Assembly (NCBI GenBank): GCA_034430155.1 | Contig: DAOUET010000009.1 | Coordinates: forward strand, 1 to 26,303 | Direction of reading: 5' to 3' | Source: DAOUET01 sp034430155 | Lineage (GTDB): Bacteria > Chloroflexota > Anaerolineae > Anaerolineales > UBA4823 | DNA: 26,303 nt | Shown here: in pieces, positions 7,569 to 14,317 of the stretch | Numbering within the stretch: position 1 is the stretch's first letter | Layout: every line of letters starts with the position of its first letter | Program-made: the position numbers and the translations under genes | Notes under the pieces: model-generated | Seen by the model: the letters and a program-made list of their open reading frames with translations, nothing else | Databases searched by the model: none | Told to the model about the DNA's origin: nothing

Positions 7569-7596
7569 TGACAAAATAGAACATGTGTGCTATTTT
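7568..7596 (+). promoter_or_regulatory. Sigma-70-type promoter for the lytic transglycosylase
   Basis: TTGACA (7568-7573), a 17-bp spacer and TATTTT (7591-7596) lie about 47 bp upstream of the ATG at 7643. The spacer contains the third palindrome-like site, a mirror image of the leftward promoter's arrangement. Confidence 0.75.
7578..7591. promoter_or_regulatory. LexA-like operator 3 (one mismatch in the core)
   Basis: AGAACATGTGTGCT matches operators 1 and 2 in its left half and has GTGC in place of GTTC in the right half. It sits between the -35 and -10 of the rightward promoter. It is weaker than the other two, so the transglycosylase may be repressed less tightly or cooperatively with operator 2. 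Confidence 0.5.
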
Positions 7597-7642
7597 ATCG
7601 TGGCATCGGATTCTTGTCAATTGCAACTGAAATGGAGGTTCT

Positions 7643-8314
7643 ATGGGATCAGCACAGCAATTGGTATTCCCCGGCGCCATCTTCGGCAGCCTGATCCTGG
7701 CCGTGTTCGCATTCTTGGTCACTGCGGGCGCCAGTCTGCCAGTGAACATGGCGAGCCCAGCCTCGATTGAATTAAATGCCTCTATTGCAGCGGCTTCATC
7801 TTTGACCACCCAAGAGAACAACCAGTCAGGAGGAGTAAATATTGAGGCTGAGAGTCAAGATAAAGCCAGCACAGAGGATAAGAGCGGTCAGGGTAAGTGC
7901 AGTCTTAGTAAAAAATTTCCTGATAAGGTCCGCCAATGGTGTGACTTGATTACAAAGTACGCCAAAAAAACCAACCTGGAGGCGGACCTGATTGCGGCGT
8001 TAATCTGGCAAGAAAGTGGGGGAAATCCAGAGGCATACTCTGCCAGCGGTGCTGTGGGATTAATGCAGGTGATGCCTAGCGACGGCGTTGCCGCCTCATT
8101 TGTATGTAAGAACGGCCCCTGTTTTGCCGGTCGACCCACGATTGGCGAGCTCCAAGACCCCCAATTCAATATCAAGTACGGGACAACCATGCTAGCGGGA
8201 TTGGTAGCGAAGTATGGCGACATCAAAGAAGCTCTCAGATATTACGGGCCTAGAGACGTTGGCTATTATTATGCCGATAAGGTGTTGGGGATCTACCAAA
8301 ATTATCGAAAATAA
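7643..8314 (+). CDS. Membrane-anchored lytic transglycosylase (SLT domain)
   Basis: Lytic transglycosylases cleave peptidoglycan glycan strands to anhydro-muropeptides. The 223-residue protein has an N-terminal membrane segment or signal (about 8-30), a low-complexity Ser/Asn/Gln/Glu linker (about 40-84) and a C-terminal Slt domain. That domain has IWQESGGNPEAYS with catalytic E124, the hallmark GAVGLMQVMP (136-145), then NIKYGTTMLAGLVAKY and the YYGPRDVGYYYADKV end. TGGAGG precedes ATG 7643. It acts outside the membrane. Its promoter has LexA-like sites and it is divergent from a membrane protein. Roles in wall remodelling under DNA stress or in a conjugation-like machine are both possible. 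Confidence 0.88.
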   Translation: MGSAQQLVFPGAIFGSLILAVFAFLVTAGASLPVNMASPASIELNASIAAASSLTTQENNQSGGVNIEAESQDKASTEDKSGQGKCSLSKKFPDKVRQWCDLITKYAKKTNLEADLIAALIWQESGGNPEAYSASGAVGLMQVMPSDGVAASFVCKNGPCFAGRPTIGELQDPQFNIKYGTTMLAGLVAKYGDIKEALRYYGPRDVGYYYADKVLGIYQNYRK

Positions 8315-8625
8315 ACGCTGAGGAATTATGCAGTCCATCTATCCTCAAAAAAAGGGGGGCGGCTCTAACCAGCCACCTCAAGTGAGGCTCGTCTGGTGAA
8401 GGCCTCCCTATCTCGCAAGCCTCTTCGGCAGAAATCAACAAATCAGGAGCGAGATAACCAGGAGTACTTCAGACCCAGCTCCCGGCGAAACCTTTCTGGG
8501 CTGTTGAACTTGCTCTACATAATGACCTAGAAAATGACTTTGGAAACTCAAAGCGGATTGGCATTCCTCCTAAGGTCAACCCCTCTCACCCTTACAAACT
8601 AAAGAACAAATATCAAAACCGGTAA
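8315..8625. other. Intergenic region without recognised gene
   Basis: About 310 bp lie between the convergent transglycosylase and HIT genes. No ORF with family resemblance is seen. The only structure noted is the minus-strand hairpin at 8347-8377. Confidence 0.5.
8347..8377 (-). terminator. Possible leftward terminator
   Basis: On the minus strand GGTGGCT (complement of 8371-8377) pairs with AGCCGCC (complement of 8358-8364), with one G-U pair and a 6-nt loop. CCCC and seven Ts follow (complement of 8347-8353). It could end leftward transcription from the HIT gene, though it lies ~250 nt past its stop. Confidence 0.45.
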
Positions 8626-8991
8626 TCACTCCCCATCTTGTGAGATCAAATGGAAGTGTAAATAAGGGAATTCCTGGTGCTTACCTCCATTGACGATCAG
8701 ACGGTAACCGCAGCGTTCTAAATCAAATTCCGCGACCAACTCCTGAACGGCCCGCACCAGGTCGACCCAGAAAGCCGGCGGCAAATTATCGGCTTCTTTA
8801 AAGCTTGCGACCGCCTGCCTGGGCACAATCAGGATATGCACAGGATAACTCGGATCAGGATGGAAGAAGGCAGTGAGGGTTTCGGTCTCACCGATTCGTT
8901 TTATAGGAATAACAAAACTCATATGAGCAAACATCCAACGAAGGATCGCAGCAACCAGAGGCGAGCGCGATAAGCACCTCAACAGTGACAT
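8626..8991 (-). CDS. HIT-family (histidine triad) nucleotide-binding protein
   Basis: HIT proteins are small nucleotide hydrolases or transferases acting on AMP-linked substrates. The 121-residue product has the HIT core FHPDPSYPVHILIVPRQAVAS (about 43-63), the helix AVQELVAEFD and YRLIVNGGKHQEFPYLHFHL. The triad reads Y110-L-H112-F-H114. The first His is replaced by Tyr, but the middle His, the usual nucleophile, and the last are present. No clear ribosome binding site is seen. Starts at 8991, 8934 or 8922 (MSFVIPIKRIGE) are possible, and the first 23 residues are hydrophobic/basic. It is a single-gene unit. Confidence 0.8.
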   Translation of the reverse strand: MSLLRCLSRSPLVAAILRWMFAHMSFVIPIKRIGETETLTAFFHPDPSYPVHILIVPRQAVASFKEADNLPPAFWVDLVRAVQELVAEFDLERCGYRLIVNGGKHQEFPYLHFHLISQDGE

Positions 8992-9096
8992 AGGTGATAT
9001 TCACAGGCAATCATCGCTTAACCAATTCGAAAATAAGGGTAAATATTTCCCGGAAATTTCTTGAGAAGATAATGGTTTCTAGGGAACAGGGTTCAA

Positions 9097-10350
9097 TTAT
9101 AGTGCAGCCAACAATTTCTCACCAAAATATGAGGGGTTGCTGGCTTGAATGGTAAGGTCGGTGGCACCATGAAATGCCAGGAAATTCCTCATGGCTTCAG
9201 CGAGAGCGGCTACCAACTCACCTTCTAACTCAATGCCGGGCTCAAGGAAAAGGGCTTTCAGGCGCAGGAGTCCCTTTCCGCGTTCCAGTTTAGGGTCAAA
9301 ACGCCCAACCAGGCGGTCTTTATGCAAAATTGGCAGGCAAAAATAACCCCAGATTCGTTGGCTCGCCGGTTTATAAGCTTCCAAGACATTGGTGAAATTC
9401 CAGAAAGCCTCGCTGCGGCCTCGCGCCCAAAAAAGATTATCGAATGGGCTGAGGAATGTGGTATGTCCGGGCAAGATGCCACCATCAGCTGCCTGCTCAA
9501 GAAGCGATATGTTTTCGCGGTGTACCATCAGAGTATGCACTTTTCCATCTGCCAAGTGGGCTTTGACAGGCAGGCAGACTTCCTCAGCATGCATTTCTTC
9601 CACATAAGGTCTTACGTGGGTGCGCTTCATGAAAGCGTATTCGGCGACCTGAAAGGGCTGGAAGACACCCAGCGCCCGGGCAGCCCGTTCAACCCAGAAG
9701 CGGTCACGCTCCTCCCGGGTTGGCTCGCTGGTGTCCACCCAATCGGGCAGCACCCGCTCGGTCAGGTCATAGACGCGCTGAAAGTTAATTCGCCCCGCGA
9801 TCATCAGGTCGCCATATGCGTAGAGGTGTTCGAGCGCCACTTTGGCCGGCTTCCAATCCCACCAGCTGCCACGTTTTGGGCCATCGTATTTAAAATCGCC
9901 GGCCCGTACGGCGCCCTTCTGGCGGATACGTTCTAATGCATCAGGCAAGAGGGCAGCGTGCTGGGGGTTTGAAAGCCAATCCTGGAACCACTTACCCGGC
10001 TCTTCTCGTAGCCTGCGCTGGTGGGGCATCTGGTAGCGGTATTCCGTTAAGGGTATGAGGCTAGACGCGTGCTGCCAGCCTTCGAAGAGACAGCGCTGAC
10101 CGGGCTGGTATACCAGGTGGTCGAGATCGGTGGGGTCATAGGCTCCCAGGCGACTCCACAGCACCAGGTAGTGGCTGCGCTGGACCATTTGCAAGGTGTC
10201 AATCTGGACACAACCCAGCTGTTCGACGATTTGATAGATCTCATCGGAGGTCGGGGCGGTCCCTCGTTCAAGCGGCGCGGTTAAGCCTTGAGCCTGTAAA
10301 GCCAAAGTGCGCACAGCGGAAAGGGGGTAGACAGGGTTTGTCTCTCTCAT
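9097..10350 (-). CDS. YcaQ/AlkX-type DNA glycosylase (winged-helix, HTH_42 family)
   Basis: The 417-residue protein matches the YcaQ/AlkZ superfamily of winged-helix glycosylases, which remove bulky or crosslinked bases. Seen are the N-terminal LGCVQIDTLQMVQRSHYLVLWSR, containing the catalytic QxD motif (Q49-I50-D51) of the YcaQ branch rather than the QxQ of AlkZ. They are followed by WWDWKPAKVALEHLYAYGDLM, typical of this family. A C-terminal region has LSPFDNLFWARGRSEAFWNF and GRFDPKLERGKGLLRLKALF. Family members open interstrand crosslinks or unhook alkylated bases. Its ATG overlaps the stop of the kinase gene by 4 nt (ATGA), so translation is coupled. It is the last gene of a four-gene operon. 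Confidence 0.88.
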   Translation of the reverse strand: MRETNPVYPLSAVRTLALQAQGLTAPLERGTAPTSDEIYQIVEQLGCVQIDTLQMVQRSHYLVLWSRLGAYDPTDLDHLVYQPGQRCLFEGWQHASSLIPLTEYRYQMPHQRRLREEPGKWFQDWLSNPQHAALLPDALERIRQKGAVRAGDFKYDGPKRGSWWDWKPAKVALEHLYAYGDLMIAGRINFQRVYDLTERVLPDWVDTSEPTREERDRFWVERAARALGVFQPFQVAEYAFMKRTHVRPYVEEMHAEEVCLPVKAHLADGKVHTLMVHRENISLLEQAADGGILPGHTTFLSPFDNLFWARGRSEAFWNFTNVLEAYKPASQRIWGYFCLPILHKDRLVGRFDPKLERGKGLLRLKALFLEPGIELEGELVAALAEAMRNFLAFHGATDLTIQASNPSYFGEKLLAAL

Positions 10351-11003
10351 AGGATAAAGGGATTGGCAGGATCGTTGTTGTCGATTAGGATATGCGCACT
10401 GCGCCGTGGGCGAACAGTATGTAAGTAGATATACTGTCCGGGAAAATAACGCTGCTCATAGCGCTCCAGCAGCGCCGGGTTAGAGGTGAAATGCCGCTCG
10501 TCTCGCTGGAGGGCGCGCTGTAAAGCGACATTGAAATCCACTTCTAAGAAAATTCGATAATCCCAGTGGGGAACCAATTCAGGACGCTGTAGGAAAACAC
10601 CGTCAAAGAGCAATACCGCGTCCGCTGGCACCTCTTGAAATGATGTATAGACAGGAGAATCCGTCCTGAAATCAAAGATTGCTAACCGGCAGCAGCGATC
10701 TCCTCCTGGGCCAAGCGGTATGAGCAGGGAGTCCTTCAATGCAGTGTAGTTGAAAGAATCGTAGTAATAACCCTCAGGCGAATGGCGACCCCGACGATAA
10801 TGCATGGCGCGCGGTCGGTGAAAACCATCCAGGGAGGCGCGGAGGACAGCCCGGCCGCGCATCTCAATCCGGGCGGCCAGCTCATCGGCAAGCTTGGTTT
10901 TACCGGCCGCATCGATGCCGTCAACCGCCACCCTGATCGGATGAGGCCACTGGATAGACAGGATCATGCCGACCAATTGCGCGAGCAGCTGTTCACGGTT
11001 CAT
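10347..11003 (-). CDS. Uridine kinase-like P-loop kinase
   Basis: This 218-residue P-loop phosphotransferase is related to uridine kinase/phosphoribulokinase. Seen are Walker A GIDAAGKT (29-36), the substrate-region motif LRASLDGFHRPRAMHYRRGR, SPEGYYYDSFNY, the strand ADAVLLFDGVFLQRPEL and a lid-like R-rich segment (ALQRALQRDERHF). Substrate is not certain; nucleoside or another small sugar alcohol is likely. Start 11003 is chosen because it overlaps the Nudix stop by 11 nt; the open frame to 11141 lies inside the Nudix gene. It ends in an ATGA overlap with the glycosylase gene. Confidence 0.85.
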   Translation of the reverse strand: MNREQLLAQLVGMILSIQWPHPIRVAVDGIDAAGKTKLADELAARIEMRGRAVLRASLDGFHRPRAMHYRRGRHSPEGYYYDSFNYTALKDSLLIPLGPGGDRCCRLAIFDFRTDSPVYTSFQEVPADAVLLFDGVFLQRPELVPHWDYRIFLEVDFNVALQRALQRDERHFTSNPALLERYEQRYFPGQYIYLHTVRPRRSAHILIDNNDPANPFIL

Positions 11004-11457
11004 GGAAGGTCCATCCGTAATCCAGAAGCTCACCGTTCTGGTAGATGAACTTGGCCGAAAAGAAACCGGGTTGATACAGCCAGGGCAGGAAAACGCGGTC
11101 GCCCTCCCACAGCTGCAGGTCAAGCAATTCAGAATCGTCAACCCACTTGAGAATCCCTTCTGGGGAATCGATCAGTCGGCCTTCAAATTCATATACCACA
11201 AAGACGAAGGCATACCAATCTTCATCGTTGAAAAATTTTGGAAAAGTAAGCACCCCTTTTAAGAGCGGATTCCGAGCTATCAGGCCCGATTCCTCGCGAA
11301 TTTCCCGGACGGCGCATTCTTCCGGGGTCTCGCCAGGCTCCAGTTTTCCACCCAAGCCATTCCACTTGCCGGCGTGCATGTCGTCTTGCTTCTTGACGCG
11401 ATGGATCATGAGCGTTTTACCGTCTCGTTTGAGATAACACAAAGTTGCCAGTTTCAT
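10993..11457 (-). CDS. Nudix hydrolase (MutT/MTH1-like)
   Basis: Nudix enzymes cleave nucleoside diphosphates linked to another group, and MutT/MTH1-like members remove oxidised dNTPs. The 154-residue form starts MKLATLCYLKRDGKTLMIHR and has WNGLGGKLEPGE, with a complete Nudix box from GKLEPGETPEECAV to REIREESGL (G-x5-E-x7-REUxEExGU). The WNGLGGKLEPGE context is typical of MTH1-like purine-nucleotide sanitisers. Start 11457 leaves 5 nt after the SDR stop; an ATG at 11472 (MGIGVMKLAT) would overlap it by 10 nt and cannot be excluded. Downstream it overlaps the kinase gene by 11 nt. Confidence 0.9.
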   Translation of the reverse strand: MKLATLCYLKRDGKTLMIHRVKKQDDMHAGKWNGLGGKLEPGETPEECAVREIREESGLIARNPLLKGVLTFPKFFNDEDWYAFVFVVYEFEGRLIDSPEGILKWVDDSELLDLQLWEGDRVFLPWLYQPGFFSAKFIYQNGELLDYGWTFHEP

Positions 11458-11462
11458 GACAC

Positions 11463-12185
11463 CTATTCCCATGGATTTTCCATGGTCTGGATGAGAAGCG
11501 GTCGTCCGATTTTTAGGTTAGGCCGGCGGGTTAGCAGCCAGATCACTAGGTCAGCAATGTCTTCTGGGTAAAGACATTTGGAGTGATCCAGACCCGGCGA
11601 GTTCTCTGTCATTTCAGTAACCACCATACCCGGACAGACCGTATCTACGCGAATACCGTAATCCTGGTTCTCGCGCTGGATGTACTCTCCTAGTGCATTG
11701 AGAGCGTGTTTAGAGACTCCATAAGCGCCATCCCCAGTGTAATATTCTAGCCCGGATTCGGAGCTTATATTGATGATATGCCCCCCTCTTTTAGCCCTCA
11801 TCTGAGGCAATACAGCCCGTGCCATCAGGAAAGGTCCTCGCAGGTTCACCGCTAAGACGTGATCCCAGGAATCGATATCGTGCGTGTGTATAGGAGCACC
11901 GCCATCGATGCCGGCATTATTGACCAAGATATCAACCTTACCATATTCCTGCAAGGCGGTCTTTACCACCTGGTCCACTTGGTCGGCCTGGGAGACATCC
12001 GCCTGGAGGGCCAACCCGATACCGCCAGCCTGCCAGATGGTCTGAATAGTATCGTCCAATGGAACTTTACGCCGCCCACAGATGACCACTTGAGACCCAG
12101 AGCGCCCCAGCGCCAGGGCAAGGCCGCGACCAATGCCAGTGCCGCCGCCAGTTATGATAGCGGTTCTATTCTCCAAACTCTGCAT
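11463..12185 (-). CDS. SDR-family NAD(P)-dependent oxidoreductase
   Basis: This classical short-chain dehydrogenase/reductase has 240 residues with a Rossmann fold. Cofactor motif TGGGTGIG is at about 12-19, NNAG at 89-92 and N114 in the LAVNLRG strand. Catalytic Ser is at 142, with Tyr155 and Lys159 in YGVSK. It is of the FabG/3-oxoacyl-ACP reductase-like type, but the substrate is open. The conserved CPGMV lies after the active site, and the protein ends in a family-typical C-terminus without extension. AAGGTGAG precedes ATG 12185. It is first in the operon SDR-Nudix-kinase-glycosylase. An 11-bp palindrome GTGATGATCAC at 12203-12213 lies just upstream. Confidence 0.9.
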   Translation of the reverse strand: MQSLENRTAIITGGGTGIGRGLALALGRSGSQVVICGRRKVPLDDTIQTIWQAGGIGLALQADVSQADQVDQVVKTALQEYGKVDILVNNAGIDGGAPIHTHDIDSWDHVLAVNLRGPFLMARAVLPQMRAKRGGHIINISSESGLEYYTGDGAYGVSKHALNALGEYIQRENQDYGIRVDTVCPGMVVTEMTENSPGLDHSKCLYPEDIADLVIWLLTRRPNLKIGRPLLIQTMENPWE

Positions 12186-12358
12186 AACTCACCTTTAGAT
12201 TAGTGATGATCACCATAAACAGGGCTTTTCCTTTGGATGAATCTGACTGGAGGTTTTGGGTGGAGAGACTCTTCTCAACCCCTAGCAAAACCTCTACCTG
12301 CGGAATTCCTGAACAAGGTAAAAGTCGAAGGAGAGATGGGAGCTTCTCAACAACCCTC

Positions 12359-13336
12359 TCACGAGTGCATCCCGGTCACTGCAACAACGCCCTGCACTTC
12401 AGGTAAAATCCGCTGCCAATGAAGCCCTTCCAGAGGTGCAGCCAGCAGCTGGCCATTGGAAAGCACCGCCAGCAGCTGCCCTTCCAGCTGCACAAAGCGT
12501 TCGACCATATGACGCCGCCAGGGGACTTGCAGTCCATCAGAGGCGAGTTGCCAGGTGCGGCCACCATCAAAGGTGCGCTCGATGCGGCCGTTCCGGTCGA
12601 CTCCATCGGCTGGGCCGAGCACCATATGGTCGGGATCGAAAGGGTCAAGCCAGACCGCCCGGCAATAGCACGCCGGGTAAAGATGCTTCCAGGTTGTGCC
12701 TGCGTTGCTGGAGCGATACAGACCTCCACCTGTCGGAGCAACCACATGGTCTGGCGAACTGGGATGGACCGCAATGGAGTGCACATCGGAATGCACGAAA
12801 TCCCTCCTAGGGTTGAGGCTGGGACCGCCGCGGCTGCCCTCGGCCTGCCTCCAGGTTTCCCCACCATCGTTGGACATCAGCACCCCGCCGACCTCGACGG
12901 CGGCGTAAGCACACTGACCGTGGAAGGCAAAGCCGCGCACGCAGCCAGCCTCAGGAGAATAAGGTAACGACCAGCCATATTCCCGGCGCATTTCCGCCAC
13001 TTCGGGGCACTCTCGCCAGGTTTTGGCGCCGTCCTGCAAAAGGAATATGGCGGCTGGCTCAGTACCGGCAAATTCATAGTCGGGGATATCCGGGTGGTAG
13101 GCCAACCAGCGTACATGCTTAATAGTCAGTCCCTCGCTTGTCTGATACCAGGACTGGCCCAGGTCATCGGAACGGAATACGCCATTTCTTGTACCCGCTA
13201 TGATGACGCCTTGACGGGCAATGACGCTGGTGATTGGCTGGTCACTCAGATTGCGGCGTAGCTCGGTCCAGGCAGCGCCCTGACGTTGACATACTACCAG
13301 ACCGCGGGACGTGGCGAGGAGAATAATATCGGTCAT
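12359..13336 (-). CDS. Asp-box (BNR) beta-propeller protein
   Basis: This is a 325-residue repeat protein of the sialidase/VPS10/Ycf48-like propeller class. Asp-box motifs S-x-D-x-G-x-(S/T)-W are seen as SDDLGQSW (56-63), SNDGGETW (155-162), SSNAGTTW (209-216) and TFDGGRTW (255-262), with a weaker one at 100-107. They alternate with strands like HPSSPDHVVAPTGGGLYRSS. No signal peptide or membrane segment is seen and no sialidase catalytic set is evident, so it is probably a non-enzymatic cytosolic propeller or scaffold. AGGAG precedes ATG 13336. It appears to be its own unit. Function is unknown. Confidence 0.85.
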   Translation of the reverse strand: MTDIILLATSRGLVVCQRQGAAWTELRRNLSDQPITSVIARQGVIIAGTRNGVFRSDDLGQSWYQTSEGLTIKHVRWLAYHPDIPDYEFAGTEPAAIFLLQDGAKTWRECPEVAEMRREYGWSLPYSPEAGCVRGFAFHGQCAYAAVEVGGVLMSNDGGETWRQAEGSRGGPSLNPRRDFVHSDVHSIAVHPSSPDHVVAPTGGGLYRSSNAGTTWKHLYPACYCRAVWLDPFDPDHMVLGPADGVDRNGRIERTFDGGRTWQLASDGLQVPWRRHMVERFVQLEGQLLAVLSNGQLLAAPLEGLHWQRILPEVQGVVAVTGMHS

Positions 13337-13421
13337 CTTTGAGCTCCTTTGGTCACAAACAGATGTCCATGGCGATTATAGGTCATTTCGAGCGGTGCCG
13401 GGAAATGCGACTGCAATCTCA

Positions 13422-14234
13422 TCAAAACTGATCTAGAGCTCTCAGGGCATCTGCCGAAAGCTCAACCTCCAGTGCTCCCAAGTTCTCTTCAAGATGCGCC
13501 TTGTTGGTGGACATGGGGATAGCGATCACATTTGACTGTTGGATCAACCAGGCCAGGGCAATTTGTACCGGTGTTGCTGCATACCTGGCAGCCATGTGTT
13601 TAAGCCGCTTATCTCTGGAAACCCGCCCCTTTTCAATAGGGGTATAAGCGGTCAGCAAGATATCGTGATCCTGGCAGTACGCCAGGACGCCATTATTTAC
13701 ATATTTGCGATCATACAAACTATAGGGCACCTGATTGGTAACCAGTGGAGTGTGACACAAATTGATGGCTCTTTGCAGTTGGATCAGGTTAAAGTTGGAT
13801 ACCCCCAGGTATCTGACCAGACCCTCATCAACCAGTTCGTTTAAGGCTTTAAAAGTCTCCTCAAGAGGCACCCGGCTATTGGGCCAGTGGATCAGGTAAA
13901 GATCCAGGTAATCTGTTCCCATCCGCTTCAGGCTGCCTTCCAGAGCAGTGCGCACGTCCTGATAGCGCAGGCGAGTGTGATATACCTTGGAAGTAATAAA
14001 GAGATCTCGGCGGGGAAAGCCTTTGATCGCTTTGCCGACCAACTCTTCGGTATGGCCATCAGCATACATTTCGGCGGTATCGATATGAGCGTAGCCTAAT
14101 TTCAGAGCGACCTGGATGGCAGCGATTACCTTTTCATCCTGGGCATAATTCGGGGACATGCCGCCACCCATACCCCAGGTGCCCAAACCCAACACCGGGA
14201 TTTTAAAGCCATTGTAGAGTGAGACATACTTCAT
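13422..14234 (-). CDS. Aldo/keto reductase
   Basis: This is a 270-residue NADPH-dependent (beta/alpha)8 oxidoreductase acting on aldehydes or ketones. The catalytic tetrad is present: D52 in GYAHIDTAEMY, Y57, K83 in ITSKVY and H116 in DLYLIHWPN. Other family marks are VPVLGLGTWGMGGG-like ends, RYLGVSNFNLIQLQ and VTNQVPYSL, with cofactor-binding VIAIPMSTNKAHLEENLGAL. It is of the AKR5/YtbE-like type by sequence feel; the substrate is not assigned. No strong ribosome binding site is seen. The gap to the Asp-box gene is 85 bp with nothing recognised. Confidence 0.93.
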   Translation of the reverse strand: MKYVSLYNGFKIPVLGLGTWGMGGGMSPNYAQDEKVIAAIQVALKLGYAHIDTAEMYADGHTEELVGKAIKGFPRRDLFITSKVYHTRLRYQDVRTALEGSLKRMGTDYLDLYLIHWPNSRVPLEETFKALNELVDEGLVRYLGVSNFNLIQLQRAINLCHTPLVTNQVPYSLYDRKYVNNGVLAYCQDHDILLTAYTPIEKGRVSRDKRLKHMAARYAATPVQIALAWLIQQSNVIAIPMSTNKAHLEENLGALEVELSADALRALDQF

Positions 14235-14317
14235 CGGTAGATACTTGCCGGTTTCTTTCTTATATGATTATCCTAAAACCTTTTTTAATTGTCTTGGGCA
14301 CAACGGCAGAGGTATTC

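Larger units (their letters stand above)
7328..7642. promoter_or_regulatory. Divergent intergenic control region
   Basis: This 315-bp gap holds no gene. Its right half carries two facing promoters and three LexA-like palindromes (listed separately). The left part is the ~190-nt untranslated leader of the membrane-protein gene, in which I see nothing specific beyond the RBS (7335-7340, read on the minus strand). Confidence 0.7.

Noticed and set aside
11003..11141. N-terminal extension of the kinase frame inside the Nudix gene
   Set aside because: The sequence there codes for the Nudix protein, and the ATG at 11003 gives a P-loop at the usual position.
12203..12213. 11-bp palindrome GTGATGATCAC before the SDR gene
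   Set aside because: It is short, single and not placed on a recognisable promoter, so it is only mentioned with the SDR gene, not called an operator.
12419..12967. 182-residue + strand open frame
   Set aside because: It is the shadow of the Asp-box protein on the other strand, where repeated S-x-D-x-G-x-T-W motifs prove coding.
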